In this document: positions 10,434 to 18,236 of the stretch, in pieces
Position numbering within the stretch: position 1 is the stretch's first letter
How the letters are laid out: every line of letters begins with the position of its first letter
Origin: Halovulum dunhuangense
Lineage (GTDB): Bacteria; Pseudomonadota; Alphaproteobacteria; Rhodobacterales; Rhodobacteraceae
DNA length: 64,000 nucleotides
Reading direction: 5' to 3'
Assembly: GCF_013093415.1 (NCBI RefSeq)
Contig: NZ_JABFBC010000001.1
Location: forward strand, 1-64,000
Made by a program: the position numbers and the translations under genes
The notes under the pieces: generated by a model
Databases searched by the model: none
Seen by the model: the letters and a program-made list of their open reading frames with translations, nothing else
What the model was told of the DNA's origin: nothing

Positions 10434-11666
10434 TCAGTCATAACTGCGGCGATCGTCGATCACCTTGCCATCATTGGGCAAACTGCCCTGCGGCACAATC
10501 TCCACCCGGCCACGCAGCTTGAGAACGGCGGAAAGACTCTCGCCCAGCGCAGCCTCGTCCGCCGCGGCACCGTCAGCCTGGACCAGCATCGCGTCCTGCT
10601 CTCCCTCGCGGGTGACGACGATACGCAGCCGCCCCGCCTCCGGGTGGCGGGCAGCCAGTTGGGCGACCTGTTCGGGGCGCACGAACATGCCCTTGATCTT
10701 TGTCGTCTGGTCGGCCCGGCCCATCCAGCCCTTGATGCGCATGTTCGTTCGCCCGCAGGGACTTTCCCCCGGCAGAACCGCGGACAGATCGCCGGTGGCG
10801 AAACGGATCAGCGGATAGTCGGGGTTGAGCGTGGTCACCACGACCTCGCCCACCTCGCCGTCCGGGACCGGATCGCCGGTGCCGGGGCGCACGATCTCGA
10901 CCAGCACCCCCTCGTCTACGATCATCCCCTCCATCGCGTCCGACTCGTAGGCGATCAGGCCCAGGTCGGCGGTGGCATAGCACTGGCGGCAGGTGATGCC
11001 GCGCCCCTCGTATGCCGCCCGCAGCGAGGGGAACAGCGCCCCGCCCGAGACGGCGGCCTTGCGGATCGACAGGCTCAGGCCCAGCGCATCCGCCCTGTCG
11101 AGGATCGCCTTCAGGAAATCGGGCGTGCCCGCATAGGCGGTGACGCCAAGCGCGGCGCCGGCCTGCGCCTGCAACTCCGTCTGTCCGGTGCCGGCTGGCA
11201 CGACGGTCGCGGCCACCGCTGCGATGGCATTTTCGAACATCGCGCCCGCCGGGGTCAGGTGGTAGGAAAAGCAGTTCTGCACGATGTCGCCGGGGCCGAT
11301 CCCGAGCGCGTGCAGGAAGCGGCCGAAGCGCCACCAGTCACGGGTCGTGTCGCCCGGCTCGAAGATGGGCCCGGGCGACATGTAGAGATGGTGGAACGCG
11401 GTCGCAGGCCGGGTGGCAAAGCCCCCCAGGGGCGGGTTCGCGGCCTGTGGTCCCATCAGGTCGGCCTTGCGCAACACCGGCAGCCGCGCCAGCGCCTGCC
11501 GGTCGGTGATCGTTGCGGCATCCACCTCTCCGAGAAGCGCCGCCATGGATGGCGCGCGTTCCTGTGCGTTGGCGATCTGCGCGGGCAGCGCGCGCGCCCA
11601 GTGCGCTTCGCGTTCCTCGGGGCTGCGGGTTTCCAGATCGTCGTAATGCGCCAAGCGTTCGGTCAT
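10434..11666 (-). CDS. PaaK-like acyl-CoA ligase (AMP-forming) with atypical P-loop
   Basis: This 410-residue adenylate-forming enzyme is of the phenylacetate-CoA ligase type. Family role: activation of an aromatic or other carboxylic acid to its CoA thioester through an acyl-AMP. Recognisable parts are FSYHLTPAGAMFENA, the acid/AMP site region CRQCYATADLGLIAYES, YPLIRFATGDLS and the C-terminal GRADQTTKIKGMFVRPEQV. The usual Ser/Gly/Thr-rich ATP loop (SSGTTG) is replaced by YMSPGPIFEPG, which questions normal chemistry. It is the last gene of the Liv-type importer operon, 37 bases after livF, so its substrate is probably what the importer brings in. Confidence 0.82.
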   Translation of the reverse strand: MTERLAHYDDLETRSPEEREAHWARALPAQIANAQERAPSMAALLGEVDAATITDRQALARLPVLRKADLMGPQAANPPLGGFATRPATAFHHLYMSPGPIFEPGDTTRDWWRFGRFLHALGIGPGDIVQNCFSYHLTPAGAMFENAIAAVAATVVPAGTGQTELQAQAGAALGVTAYAGTPDFLKAILDRADALGLSLSIRKAAVSGGALFPSLRAAYEGRGITCRQCYATADLGLIAYESDAMEGMIVDEGVLVEIVRPGTGDPVPDGEVGEVVVTTLNPDYPLIRFATGDLSAVLPGESPCGRTNMRIKGWMGRADQTTKIKGMFVRPEQVAQLAARHPEAGRLRIVVTREGEQDAMLVQADGAAADEAALGESLSAVLKLRGRVEIVPQGSLPNDGKVIDDRRSYD

Positions 11667-11703
11667 CGCGCGCCTTTCTCTTTTTCGGTGATGCCCCACC
11701 CCC

Positions 11704-12528
11704 TTACGACAGCCAGCGTTTCCGGCGCCGATAGCTGCGCACGTCGCGGAAGGACTTCCGCCCCTTGTCGGACATGCCAAGGTAGAACTCCTTCACGTCC
11801 GGGTTCTCGCGCAGCTGTGTGGCGGGGCCATCCATCACGATCCGCCCCGACTCGAGGATATAGCCGTAATGGGCGAAACGCAGGGCGACGTTGGTGTTCT
11901 GCTCAGCCAGAAGGAAGCTGACACCCTCGTTCTCGTTCAGCGCCTTGACGATGCCGAAGATCTCCTCGACCAGTTGCGGCGCAAGCCCCATGGACGGCTC
12001 GTCCAGAAGCACCGTCTCGGGCCGGCTCATCAGGGCCCGGCCGATGGCGCACATCTGCTGCTCGCCGCCGGAGGTATAGCCGGCCTGGCTCTTGCGGCGC
12101 TCCTTCAGGCGGGGGAAATAGGCGTAGACCATTTCCAGATCCGCCGCGACCGCGCCCTTGCCGTCACGCCGGGTATAGGCCCCGGTCATCAGGTTTTCCT
12201 CGATGGTCAGGTGCTCGAAACAGTGGCGCCCCTCCATCACCTGGATGACGCCCTTCTTCACCAGGTCCGAGGGGCTGAGATTGCCCACCCTCTCGCCACG
12301 GTAGAGGATCGAGCCCTTCGTGATCTCTCCCCGCTCGGAGTGGAGAAGATTGGAAATCGCCTTGAGCGTGGTCGTCTTGCCCGCGCCGTTGCCGCCCAGA
12401 AGCGCGGTGACCCCGCCCTTTGGCACCGACAGGCTGACGCCCTTCAGCACCAGGATGACGTGGTTGTAGATCACCTCGATATTGTTGACCTCGAGCAGGG
12501 GCTGCTCGTCCGGGGTCGTGTCGCGCAT
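11704..12528 (-). CDS. Branched-chain-type ABC transporter ATPase (LivF-like)
   Basis: This 274-residue cytoplasmic ATPase has Walker A GGNGAGKT, signature TSGGEQQMCAIGRAL, Walker B TVLLDEPSMGLAP and H-loop region LLAEQN typical of LivF. Unlike classic LivF (about 235 residues) it has a basic C-terminal tail (GRKSFRDVRSYRRRKRWLS). It should pair with the LivG-like ATPase at 17056 on the two permeases. Start ATG 12528 has GGAGGAG upstream; the longer open frame runs into the substrate-binding gene and is rejected. The preceding gene ends 50 bases upstream. Confidence 0.93.
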   Translation of the reverse strand: MRDTTPDEQPLLEVNNIEVIYNHVILVLKGVSLSVPKGGVTALLGGNGAGKTTTLKAISNLLHSERGEITKGSILYRGERVGNLSPSDLVKKGVIQVMEGRHCFEHLTIEENLMTGAYTRRDGKGAVAADLEMVYAYFPRLKERRKSQAGYTSGGEQQMCAIGRALMSRPETVLLDEPSMGLAPQLVEEIFGIVKALNENEGVSFLLAEQNTNVALRFAHYGYILESGRIVMDGPATQLRENPDVKEFYLGMSDKGRKSFRDVRSYRRRKRWLS

Positions 12529-12578
12529 CGGCTCCTCCGAGGGGTGCCGCGCCCCGCCATGGGGCGCGGCGGGTTGCG

Positions 12579-13868
12579 TCAGTTGCAGCTGCGCGGGGTG
12601 ATGCCGCTTTCCGCGGCGAAGGCGGCGCTGTCCTCCTTCACGAGCACGTCGATCACGCTGCGATCGGCGGTCATGAAATCGGTGATCGCGTTCCACACCT
12701 TCGCCTCGGCGTCCCACTGCTGCACCAGCGCCTTGCCGGGGCCGGAATGGTTGGCACAGGTCACGGTGATCTCGGGGGCGAAATCGGGCAGCCCAAGCTC
12801 GGCCATCCGCGCCGAGGTGATCTCCAGCGCCTCCATCCCGTCGCGCATCATCGCGGGCGTGATGTCGGCCACGCCATGGATCTCCTGCGCCCTGCGCGCC
12901 GCCTCGGCGGCCAGCATCGCTGCATAGAGCCCACGGTTGTACTGCACCTGGCCGATGCTCTGCCCGTCACCGGCGGCAAGGCCCTTGTCCACGACATGGG
13001 TCTGGATGTCCTCGAAGATCGGGAAGCCGGTACCGACGCCGGTGAAGTTCACCGACTTGTAGCCATGCGCGCCCTGCCCTGCCGGCAGCACGTCGGGCTC
13101 GGCCCCGGACCACCACACGCCGATGAAGTTCTCCATCGGGTAGCGGATGTTCGCGGCCTCCTGCACGGCGACCTGGTTCATGACGCCCCAGCCCCAGAAG
13201 AACACGAAATCGGGCCGTTCGCGACGGATCTGAAGCCATTGCGACTTCTGCTCCTGCCCGGGGCTGTCCACCGGAATGAGGGTCAGGTTGTAACCCTCGT
13301 TCTTGGCGATCTCTTCCAGCGTGCGGATCGGCTCCTTGCCATAGGCGGAGTTGTGGTAGAGCAGCGCGATCGTCTTGCCCTCCAGGCTGCCGCCCGACAC
13401 GTCCTTGGCGTGCTGGACCATGATCGCCGCGGCATCCCAGTAGGTTCCGGGATAGTTGAAGATCCAGTTGAACACGGTGCCATCCGCGGCCGAGGTGCGG
13501 CCATAGCCCATCGAGTGCATCGGGATCCCGTCGGCGGTCACCTTGGGGATCAGCTGGTAGGTGATGCCGGTCGAAAGCGGCTGGTAGACCAGCGCGCCCA
13601 GCCCCTTGGTCGCCTCGTAGCACTCGACACCCTTTTCGGTGTTGTAGGCGGTCTCGCATTCGGGCACCTGCACCCGCACGCCGCCGATGCCGCCATCCCG
13701 CTCGTTCAGAAGCGTGAAGTAGTCGGCATAGCCATCGGCGAAGGGGATGCCGCTCGCGGCGAAGGGGCCGGTCCGGTAGCTGAGCGACGGGAACACCAGA
13801 TCCGCCAGCGCCGGGCTTGCGCCCATGACGCCGGCCAGCGCCAGCGTCGCCATTTTCTTCAGTCTCAT
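12579..13868 (-). CDS. Periplasmic substrate-binding protein, branched-chain (LivK/type I) family
   Basis: This 429-residue protein has an N-terminal signal peptide (about 1-22, cleavage after ALA). It is a type I periplasmic-binding fold that captures the ligand for the adjacent permeases. Motifs: VFPSLSYRTGPFAASG in the N-lobe, GKTIALLYHNSAYGKEPI, DFVFFWGWGVMNQ, and a cysteine pair near the termini of the ligand lobes. The aromatic-rich pocket (WIFNYPGTYWDA, WGWG, WWSG) does not look like a classic LivK amino-acid site. Members of this subfamily often bind aromatic or fatty acids; the ligand here is not known. RBS GGGAGG precedes ATG 13868. Confidence 0.9.
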   Translation of the reverse strand: MRLKKMATLALAGVMGASPALADLVFPSLSYRTGPFAASGIPFADGYADYFTLLNERDGGIGGVRVQVPECETAYNTEKGVECYEATKGLGALVYQPLSTGITYQLIPKVTADGIPMHSMGYGRTSAADGTVFNWIFNYPGTYWDAAAIMVQHAKDVSGGSLEGKTIALLYHNSAYGKEPIRTLEEIAKNEGYNLTLIPVDSPGQEQKSQWLQIRRERPDFVFFWGWGVMNQVAVQEAANIRYPMENFIGVWWSGAEPDVLPAGQGAHGYKSVNFTGVGTGFPIFEDIQTHVVDKGLAAGDGQSIGQVQYNRGLYAAMLAAEAARRAQEIHGVADITPAMMRDGMEALEITSARMAELGLPDFAPEITVTCANHSGPGKALVQQWDAEAKVWNAITDFMTADRSVIDVLVKEDSAAFAAESGITPRSCN

Positions 13869-13936
13869 GTCAATCCTCCCTTTGGATCGGTGATGTGCGC
13901 GCCCCGGGTTTTCCCGGTGGCTCATTTGGGCCCGCC

Positions 13937-15013
13937 CTAGTGCGGGAAGGGCCAGAGTCGCAGCTTCTCCTTCACGGTGCGCCAGAGGGCGGCCAGCCCA
14001 TGCGGCTCGAGAATGAGAAAGACGATGATCAGCGCACCGAGGATGACGAACTCGAAATGCGCCGCGATGTCGGTGGGCCAGCCCAGGCCACCCACCATCA
14101 CGTTCTTCAGGAACACCGGCAGCAGCACGATGAAGGCCGCCCCCGCGAAGGAGCCGAAGATCGAGCCGAGCCCGCCTATGATGATCATGAACAGTGCAAG
14201 GAAGGACTTGTTGATGCCGAAGGCCTCTCCGACCTCGACCGCGCCCAGATAGACCGAGAAGAACAGCGCGCCGCCGACGCCCACGAAGAAGGACGACACG
14301 GCAAAGGCCGACAGCTTGGCGCGGAGCGGGTTCACGCCGATGATCTCGGCGGCGATGTCCATGTCGCGAATGGCCATCCAGGACCGGCCCAGGCGGCCGC
14401 GCGTCAGGTTGCGCGCGACCCAGGCCATGGCGAACAGGATCACGAGGCAGAACAGGTATTTCGCTTCGGGCGCCGCGTTGGGGCCGGTCACGGCAAATCC
14501 GAGGACGGTCCGCTCCTGCGTGGTGATCTGGCCCGAGGCGGAGTAGTTGTAGAACCACGGCACCCGGTTGAAGAGCCAGACCAGGAAGAATTGCGCCGCC
14601 AGTGTCGCGACCGCCAGGTAGAAGCCCTTGATCCGAAGCGACGGCAGGCCGAACAGCATCCCCACCGCGGCGGTGACACCGCCCGACAGAAGCACGACGA
14701 ACAGGATGTTCAGGTCCGGCACCGCCGTCATGATCTTGTAGGAGGCATAGGCGCCCACCGCCATGAACCCCCCGGTTCCCAGGCTGACCTGGCCGCAATA
14801 CCCCGTCAGGATGTTCAGCCCGATAGCGATGATCGACCAGATCAGGAACGGGATCAGGACCGCGTTGGCGCTGTATTCCGTGATGAAGAGCGGAATGGCA
14901 AGGAAGGCCACCGCCAGCACCGCGTAATAGCGCCAGCGGTCAAATGCGATGGGAAAGGTCTGCCCGTCGGCCGCATAGCTCGTCTTGAAGTCGCCTGCCT
15001 CGCGGTAGAACAT
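13937..15013 (-). CDS. Branched-chain-type ABC permease (LivM-like)
   Basis: This 358-residue inner-membrane permease has about ten hydrophobic segments. Family hallmarks are GLNILTGYCGQVSLGTGGFMAVGAY, LPSLRIKGFYLAVATLA, the cytoplasmic coupling loop RGRLGRSWMAIRDMDIAAEIIGVN and GGLGSIFGSFAGAAFI. It forms the translocation path together with the LivH-like protein. Its N-terminus carries about 25 extra hydrophilic residues before the first membrane segment. It starts 3 bases after the stop of the small membrane protein gene at 15017. Confidence 0.93.
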   Translation of the reverse strand: MFYREAGDFKTSYAADGQTFPIAFDRWRYYAVLAVAFLAIPLFITEYSANAVLIPFLIWSIIAIGLNILTGYCGQVSLGTGGFMAVGAYASYKIMTAVPDLNILFVVLLSGGVTAAVGMLFGLPSLRIKGFYLAVATLAAQFFLVWLFNRVPWFYNYSASGQITTQERTVLGFAVTGPNAAPEAKYLFCLVILFAMAWVARNLTRGRLGRSWMAIRDMDIAAEIIGVNPLRAKLSAFAVSSFFVGVGGALFFSVYLGAVEVGEAFGINKSFLALFMIIIGGLGSIFGSFAGAAFIVLLPVFLKNVMVGGLGWPTDIAAHFEFVILGALIIVFLILEPHGLAALWRTVKEKLRLWPFPH

Positions 15014-15016
15014 CGA

Positions 15017-15421
15017 CTAGTGCCTCGCTCCCGTGTTCCCGGGCGTCTCGAACCAGGGAAAGACCTCGAACAATTCGCGGGCCCGCCACCACAGAAGCAC
15101 GAGCCCGAGCACCAGCGCCGGCAGGAACCACAGCCCGAAGGCGGTTCCTCCGACCAGCAGCGCCAGCGCGAAGCCGCCCCAGACGACAAAGCGATCCGCG
15201 TCCGGGTGCCGCGGATCCATCATCGGCAGGAACTCCCGCAGGACGGCAAGACAGACGAGCGCCAGCGCCGCGATCATCGCGATACCCAGCACCGCGGCAG
15301 AGACAGGCCCCATGAACGGGCGCAGCAGAAGAAGCGCATAGGCGCCAAGGCCGGCCGCCACCACCACGCGAGGCGGCAGCGTCTCGTCCTCGGTGAACAG
15401 GCGGTCGATCAGCTTGCGCAT
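15017..15421 (-). CDS. Small membrane protein of unknown function between livM and livH
   Basis: This 134-residue protein has four probable membrane helices in two hairpins (about 23-40, 44-64, 85-100, 104-120) and a charged N-terminus MRKLIDRLFTEDE. I recognise no family. It starts 5 bases after the livH stop and ends 3 bases before livM, so it is translated as part of the importer operon. An accessory subunit or stability factor for the permease is a reasonable guess, with no direct evidence. Confidence 0.75.
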   Translation of the reverse strand: MRKLIDRLFTEDETLPPRVVVAAGLGAYALLLLRPFMGPVSAAVLGIAMIAALALVCLAVLREFLPMMDPRHPDADRFVVWGGFALALLVGGTAFGLWFLPALVLGLVLLWWRARELFEVFPWFETPGNTGARH

Positions 15422-15426
15422 CGTCC

Positions 15427-16428
15427 TCAGACCCTTTCGATGATCTTTTCGCCGAACAGGCCCTGCGGCCGGAACACGAGGAACAGAAGCGCCAGCACAT
15501 AGGCGAACCAGTTCTCGGTCGCACCGCCGATCAGCGGGCCGACGGTGAACTCGAACAGCTTCTCGCCCACCCCGATGATCAACCCGCCCACGATGGCGCC
15601 GGGAATAGAGGTGAAGCCGCCCAGCATCAGCACCGGCAGCGCCTTGAGCGCGATCAGCGACAGCGAGAACTGCACCCCCAGCTTCGCACCCCACATGATG
15701 CCGGCGATCAGCGCGACGAAGCCCGCGATGGACCACACGATGACCCAGATGACCCGAAGCGAGATGCCCACCGACAGCGCCGCCTGGTGGTCGTCGGCCA
15801 CCGCGCGCAGGGCGCGCCCGATCCGGGTGTATTGCGAGAACAGCATCAGCCCGATCACCAGCACCACGGCGATCATCGTGGCCCAGACGTCGAGCAGGTC
15901 GATATACATGCCGTAATAGTCGGTGCCCTCGGCTGCCCAGCCCATGGTCACTTCTTCCAGCCAGAAAGAGCCGCCCGACGGCAGGCCGACATCAAGCGAC
16001 TTGATGTCCGAGCCCCACATCAGGTCGCCGAAGCCTTCCATGAAATAGGCAAGCCCGATGGTCGCCATGAACAGGATGATCGGCTCCTGGTTGACCAGGT
16101 GCTTCAGGACCAGCGCCTCGACCGCCCAGGCGAAAAGCACCATCACCGCCATCGTCAGCAGGATCGCCAGCAAGGTGGGCACGTTCCAGCCGAAGTCGTG
16201 AAGGTCGGTGCCCAGCGTCGCATTGATCAGATGCGCGAAAGGGATCTGCCCCTGCTGGATACCCACCAGCGTGAGGGCGGCGAACAGGGCCATGATGCCC
16301 TGCGCGTAGTTGAAGATGCCAGAGGCCTTGAAGATCAGCACGAAGCCCAGCGCCACCAGCGCGTAAAGCACACCGGCCATCAGGCCGTTCAGGATCACTT
16401 CCAGCAGATAAAGGAATTGCGGGCTCAT
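15427..16428 (-). CDS. Branched-chain-type ABC permease (LivH-like)
   Basis: This 333-residue inner-membrane permease has about eight to nine hydrophobic segments. Hallmarks: LNGLMAGVLYALVALGFVLIFKASGIFNYAQG at the N-terminus (the LivH signature), the cytoplasmic loop RIGRALRAVADDHQAALSVGI and the C-terminal LIGGATENWFAYVLALLFLVFRPQGLFGE. It is slightly longer than E. coli LivH because of a periplasmic insertion containing LPSGGSFWLEE. Its ATG overlaps the stop of the secreted-protein gene (ATGA), indicating coupling. Confidence 0.93.
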   Translation of the reverse strand: MSPQFLYLLEVILNGLMAGVLYALVALGFVLIFKASGIFNYAQGIMALFAALTLVGIQQGQIPFAHLINATLGTDLHDFGWNVPTLLAILLTMAVMVLFAWAVEALVLKHLVNQEPIILFMATIGLAYFMEGFGDLMWGSDIKSLDVGLPSGGSFWLEEVTMGWAAEGTDYYGMYIDLLDVWATMIAVVLVIGLMLFSQYTRIGRALRAVADDHQAALSVGISLRVIWVIVWSIAGFVALIAGIMWGAKLGVQFSLSLIALKALPVLMLGGFTSIPGAIVGGLIIGVGEKLFEFTVGPLIGGATENWFAYVLALLFLVFRPQGLFGEKIIERV

Positions 16429-16955
16429 TGACTCGGGGCGCTCCCTGCTGCGGGGTTTTCCTCGGTCCGGGTGAACAGGGCGCCCAGGCGCCCCTCGGGC
16501 AGGTTCGCGACATGGATGCGAACGTAGCCATCCGCGGCCGGCGCGTAGAGATAGAGCCCCCGCTGGTCGCGCGGGCCAAGCGGCAGTTCACCCTCCAGCA
16601 CCAGGGCGCCGGAAGCGACCCTTTCGGCCAGCGCCGCCGACAGCGCGTCCCGGTCCACCCCCTCGGCCAGCACCTGGCACGCATGCGGCGCGGAGGGGCT
16701 GACGACCACGACGCCCGGATGCGAAGTGCGCCAGACGATCCCGTCGCCCGCCGGCAGCAGCGCGCTTGCCAGCGCCGGCTCGGCCGGACGGACGCCGAGG
16801 ACGGGAAAGACCCCATCCGCGGCCAGCTTGGGCAGGCAGTTCTGTTCCATCGCCCGGATCATCTCCGTTGCCGCGTCCCTGTCACCGGCCACCTGCTGGG
16901 CGGCCGCGCTGCCCGCCACAAGCACGGCCAGCAGCATCATCACTCGCTGTCCCAC
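16425..16955 (-). CDS. Secreted protein of unknown function in the importer operon
   Basis: This protein of about 176 residues has a cleavable signal peptide (VMMLLAVLVAGSAAAQQ). The mature part holds two cysteines (NCLPKL and HACQVL) that could form a disulfide, and ends in a loosely conserved beta-rich segment (GLYLYAPAADGYVRIHVANLPEG). I recognise no family. Its stop overlaps the livH start (ATGA). Start choice: GTG at 16955 has GAGG 9 bases upstream. GTG 16964 and ATG 16940/16937 are alternatives, all keeping the signal peptide. Confidence 0.7.
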   Translation of the reverse strand: MGQRVMMLLAVLVAGSAAAQQVAGDRDAATEMIRAMEQNCLPKLAADGVFPVLGVRPAEPALASALLPAGDGIVWRTSHPGVVVVSPSAPHACQVLAEGVDRDALSAALAERVASGALVLEGELPLGPRDQRGLYLYAPAADGYVRIHVANLPEGRLGALFTRTEENPAAGSAPSQ

Positions 16956-16978
16956 ACTCGACACCCTCGTTACGCCTG

Positions 16979-17006
16979 TTCCCGAAGCTTACACCCGTTT
17001 CGGGAA
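16979..17006 (-). repeat. Inverted repeat between livG and the secreted-protein gene
   Basis: Perfect 8-bp arms TTCCCGAA and TTCGGGAA are separated by 12 bases. They lie in the only sizeable gap (about 100 bases) within the importer operon. It could be a partial attenuator, an RNA-stability hairpin or an operator; no T run follows. Confidence 0.4.
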
Positions 17007-17055
17007 TTCCCCCCGTCACATTCCGGGAGAAGGGCCCCCGAACCCGCCATCTGCC

Positions 17056-17877
17056 TCAATCATGTGCAACCCCCAGATAGGCGTCGATCACCTTGGGATC
17101 GTTGCGCACCTCATCGGGGGTTCCGTCACCGATCTTTGCCCCGTAATCCATCACCACCACCCGGTCCGAGATGTCCATGACGACGCCCATGTCATGCTCG
17201 ATCAGCGCGATCGTGGTGCCGAACTCGTCGTTCACGTCCAGGATGAAGCGGCTCATGTCCTCCTTCTCCTCGACGTTCATCCCGGCCATCGGCTCGTCCA
17301 GAAGCAGAAGCTTCGGCTCGGCCGCCAGCGCCCGGCCGAGTTCCACGCGCTTCTGCAGGCCGTAGGGAAGCCGCCCGACCGGCGTCTTGCGGATGTGCTG
17401 GATTTCCAGGAAGTCGATGATCTTCTCGACGATCTCGCGGTTCGCCACTTCCTCGCGTTCGGCCGGGCCGGTCCACAGCGCCTGCTGCCACCACGGCGCG
17501 CGCATCTTGGTGAAACGGCCGGTCATGATGTTGTCGAGCGTGGACATCCCCTTGAACAGGGCGATGTTCTGAAAGGTGCGGGCGATCCCCAGATGCGCGA
17601 TCTCGTGCGGCTTCATCGCCTTGCGGCGCTGGCCGCGGAACCAGATCTCGCCGTCCTGCGGGTGATAGAAGCCGTTGATGATATTGAGCATAGAGGACTT
17701 GCCCGCACCGTTCGGGCCGATGATGGCGCGGATCTCGCCCTCGCGGATGTCGAAGCTGATGTCCTTGATCGCGACGACCCCGCCGAACCGCAGGGTGATG
17801 TTCCGCAACTCCATCAGCACGCCGCCGATCTGGCGGCCATCGGGGGTCACGTTGCCTTCGGCGGTATCCAGGCTCAT
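17056..17877 (-). CDS. Branched-chain-type ABC transporter ATPase (LivG-like)
   Basis: This 273-residue cytoplasmic ATPase has Walker A GPNGAGKSS, the LivG-specific GIARTFQNIALFKGMSTLDNIMTGR, signature LPYGLQKRVELGRAL, Walker B LLLLDEPMAGMN and H-loop ALIEHDMGVVMDISDRVVVMDYG. It partners the LivF-like ATPase. ATG 17877 overlaps the upstream stop (ATGA); an ATG at 17889 inside the previous gene is possible but less likely. Compared with E. coli LivG it has extra sequence after the Q-loop (APWWQQALWTGPAEREEV). Confidence 0.93.
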   Translation of the reverse strand: MSLDTAEGNVTPDGRQIGGVLMELRNITLRFGGVVAIKDISFDIREGEIRAIIGPNGAGKSSMLNIINGFYHPQDGEIWFRGQRRKAMKPHEIAHLGIARTFQNIALFKGMSTLDNIMTGRFTKMRAPWWQQALWTGPAEREEVANREIVEKIIDFLEIQHIRKTPVGRLPYGLQKRVELGRALAAEPKLLLLDEPMAGMNVEEKEDMSRFILDVNDEFGTTIALIEHDMGVVMDISDRVVVMDYGAKIGDGTPDEVRNDPKVIDAYLGVAHD

Positions 17878-18236
17878 GCCGCGATCCATCTGGCTATGGG
17901 ACGCAGGAACAACCCCGCCGCCAGCAGCGCCAGCAGCAGGAAATAGACCCGCACCGGGCGGATGTCGTATTCCTCGGTTTCCGGGTTGAAGCCCGTCAGC
18001 GCCCAGCCCAGCCCCACCTGAAGACCGCGTGGCGTAAGGCGGTTGCCGTCAAGGAACCACATCAGGCGCAGGGCGACATACCCCACGAAATAGGCGGCGA
18101 TCAGCACCGCCAGCGTCAACGGGTGATAATCCGACAAGAGCAGCCAGCCGGTCGCACCCAGCAGGGCCAGCACTCCGACAAGGCGCAGCGCCGCGGCTTC
18201 CGCGTGCTGCCCGGGGCCCGGGTTGCGCGGGGTCAT
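17874..18236 (-). CDS. Small membrane protein of unknown function upstream of livG
   Basis: This 120-residue protein has three probable membrane helices (about 18-34, 41-58, 96-110) and a soluble loop containing GLQVGLGWALTGFNPETEEYDIRP. No family is recognised. It overlaps both neighbours by ATGA junctions (acyl-CoA synthetase stop at 18233, livG start at 17877), so it is firmly embedded in the operon. It may assist the importer or the membrane-associated ligase. Confidence 0.75.
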   Translation of the reverse strand: MTPRNPGPGQHAEAAALRLVGVLALLGATGWLLLSDYHPLTLAVLIAAYFVGYVALRLMWFLDGNRLTPRGLQVGLGWALTGFNPETEEYDIRPVRVYFLLLALLAAGLFLRPIARWIAA

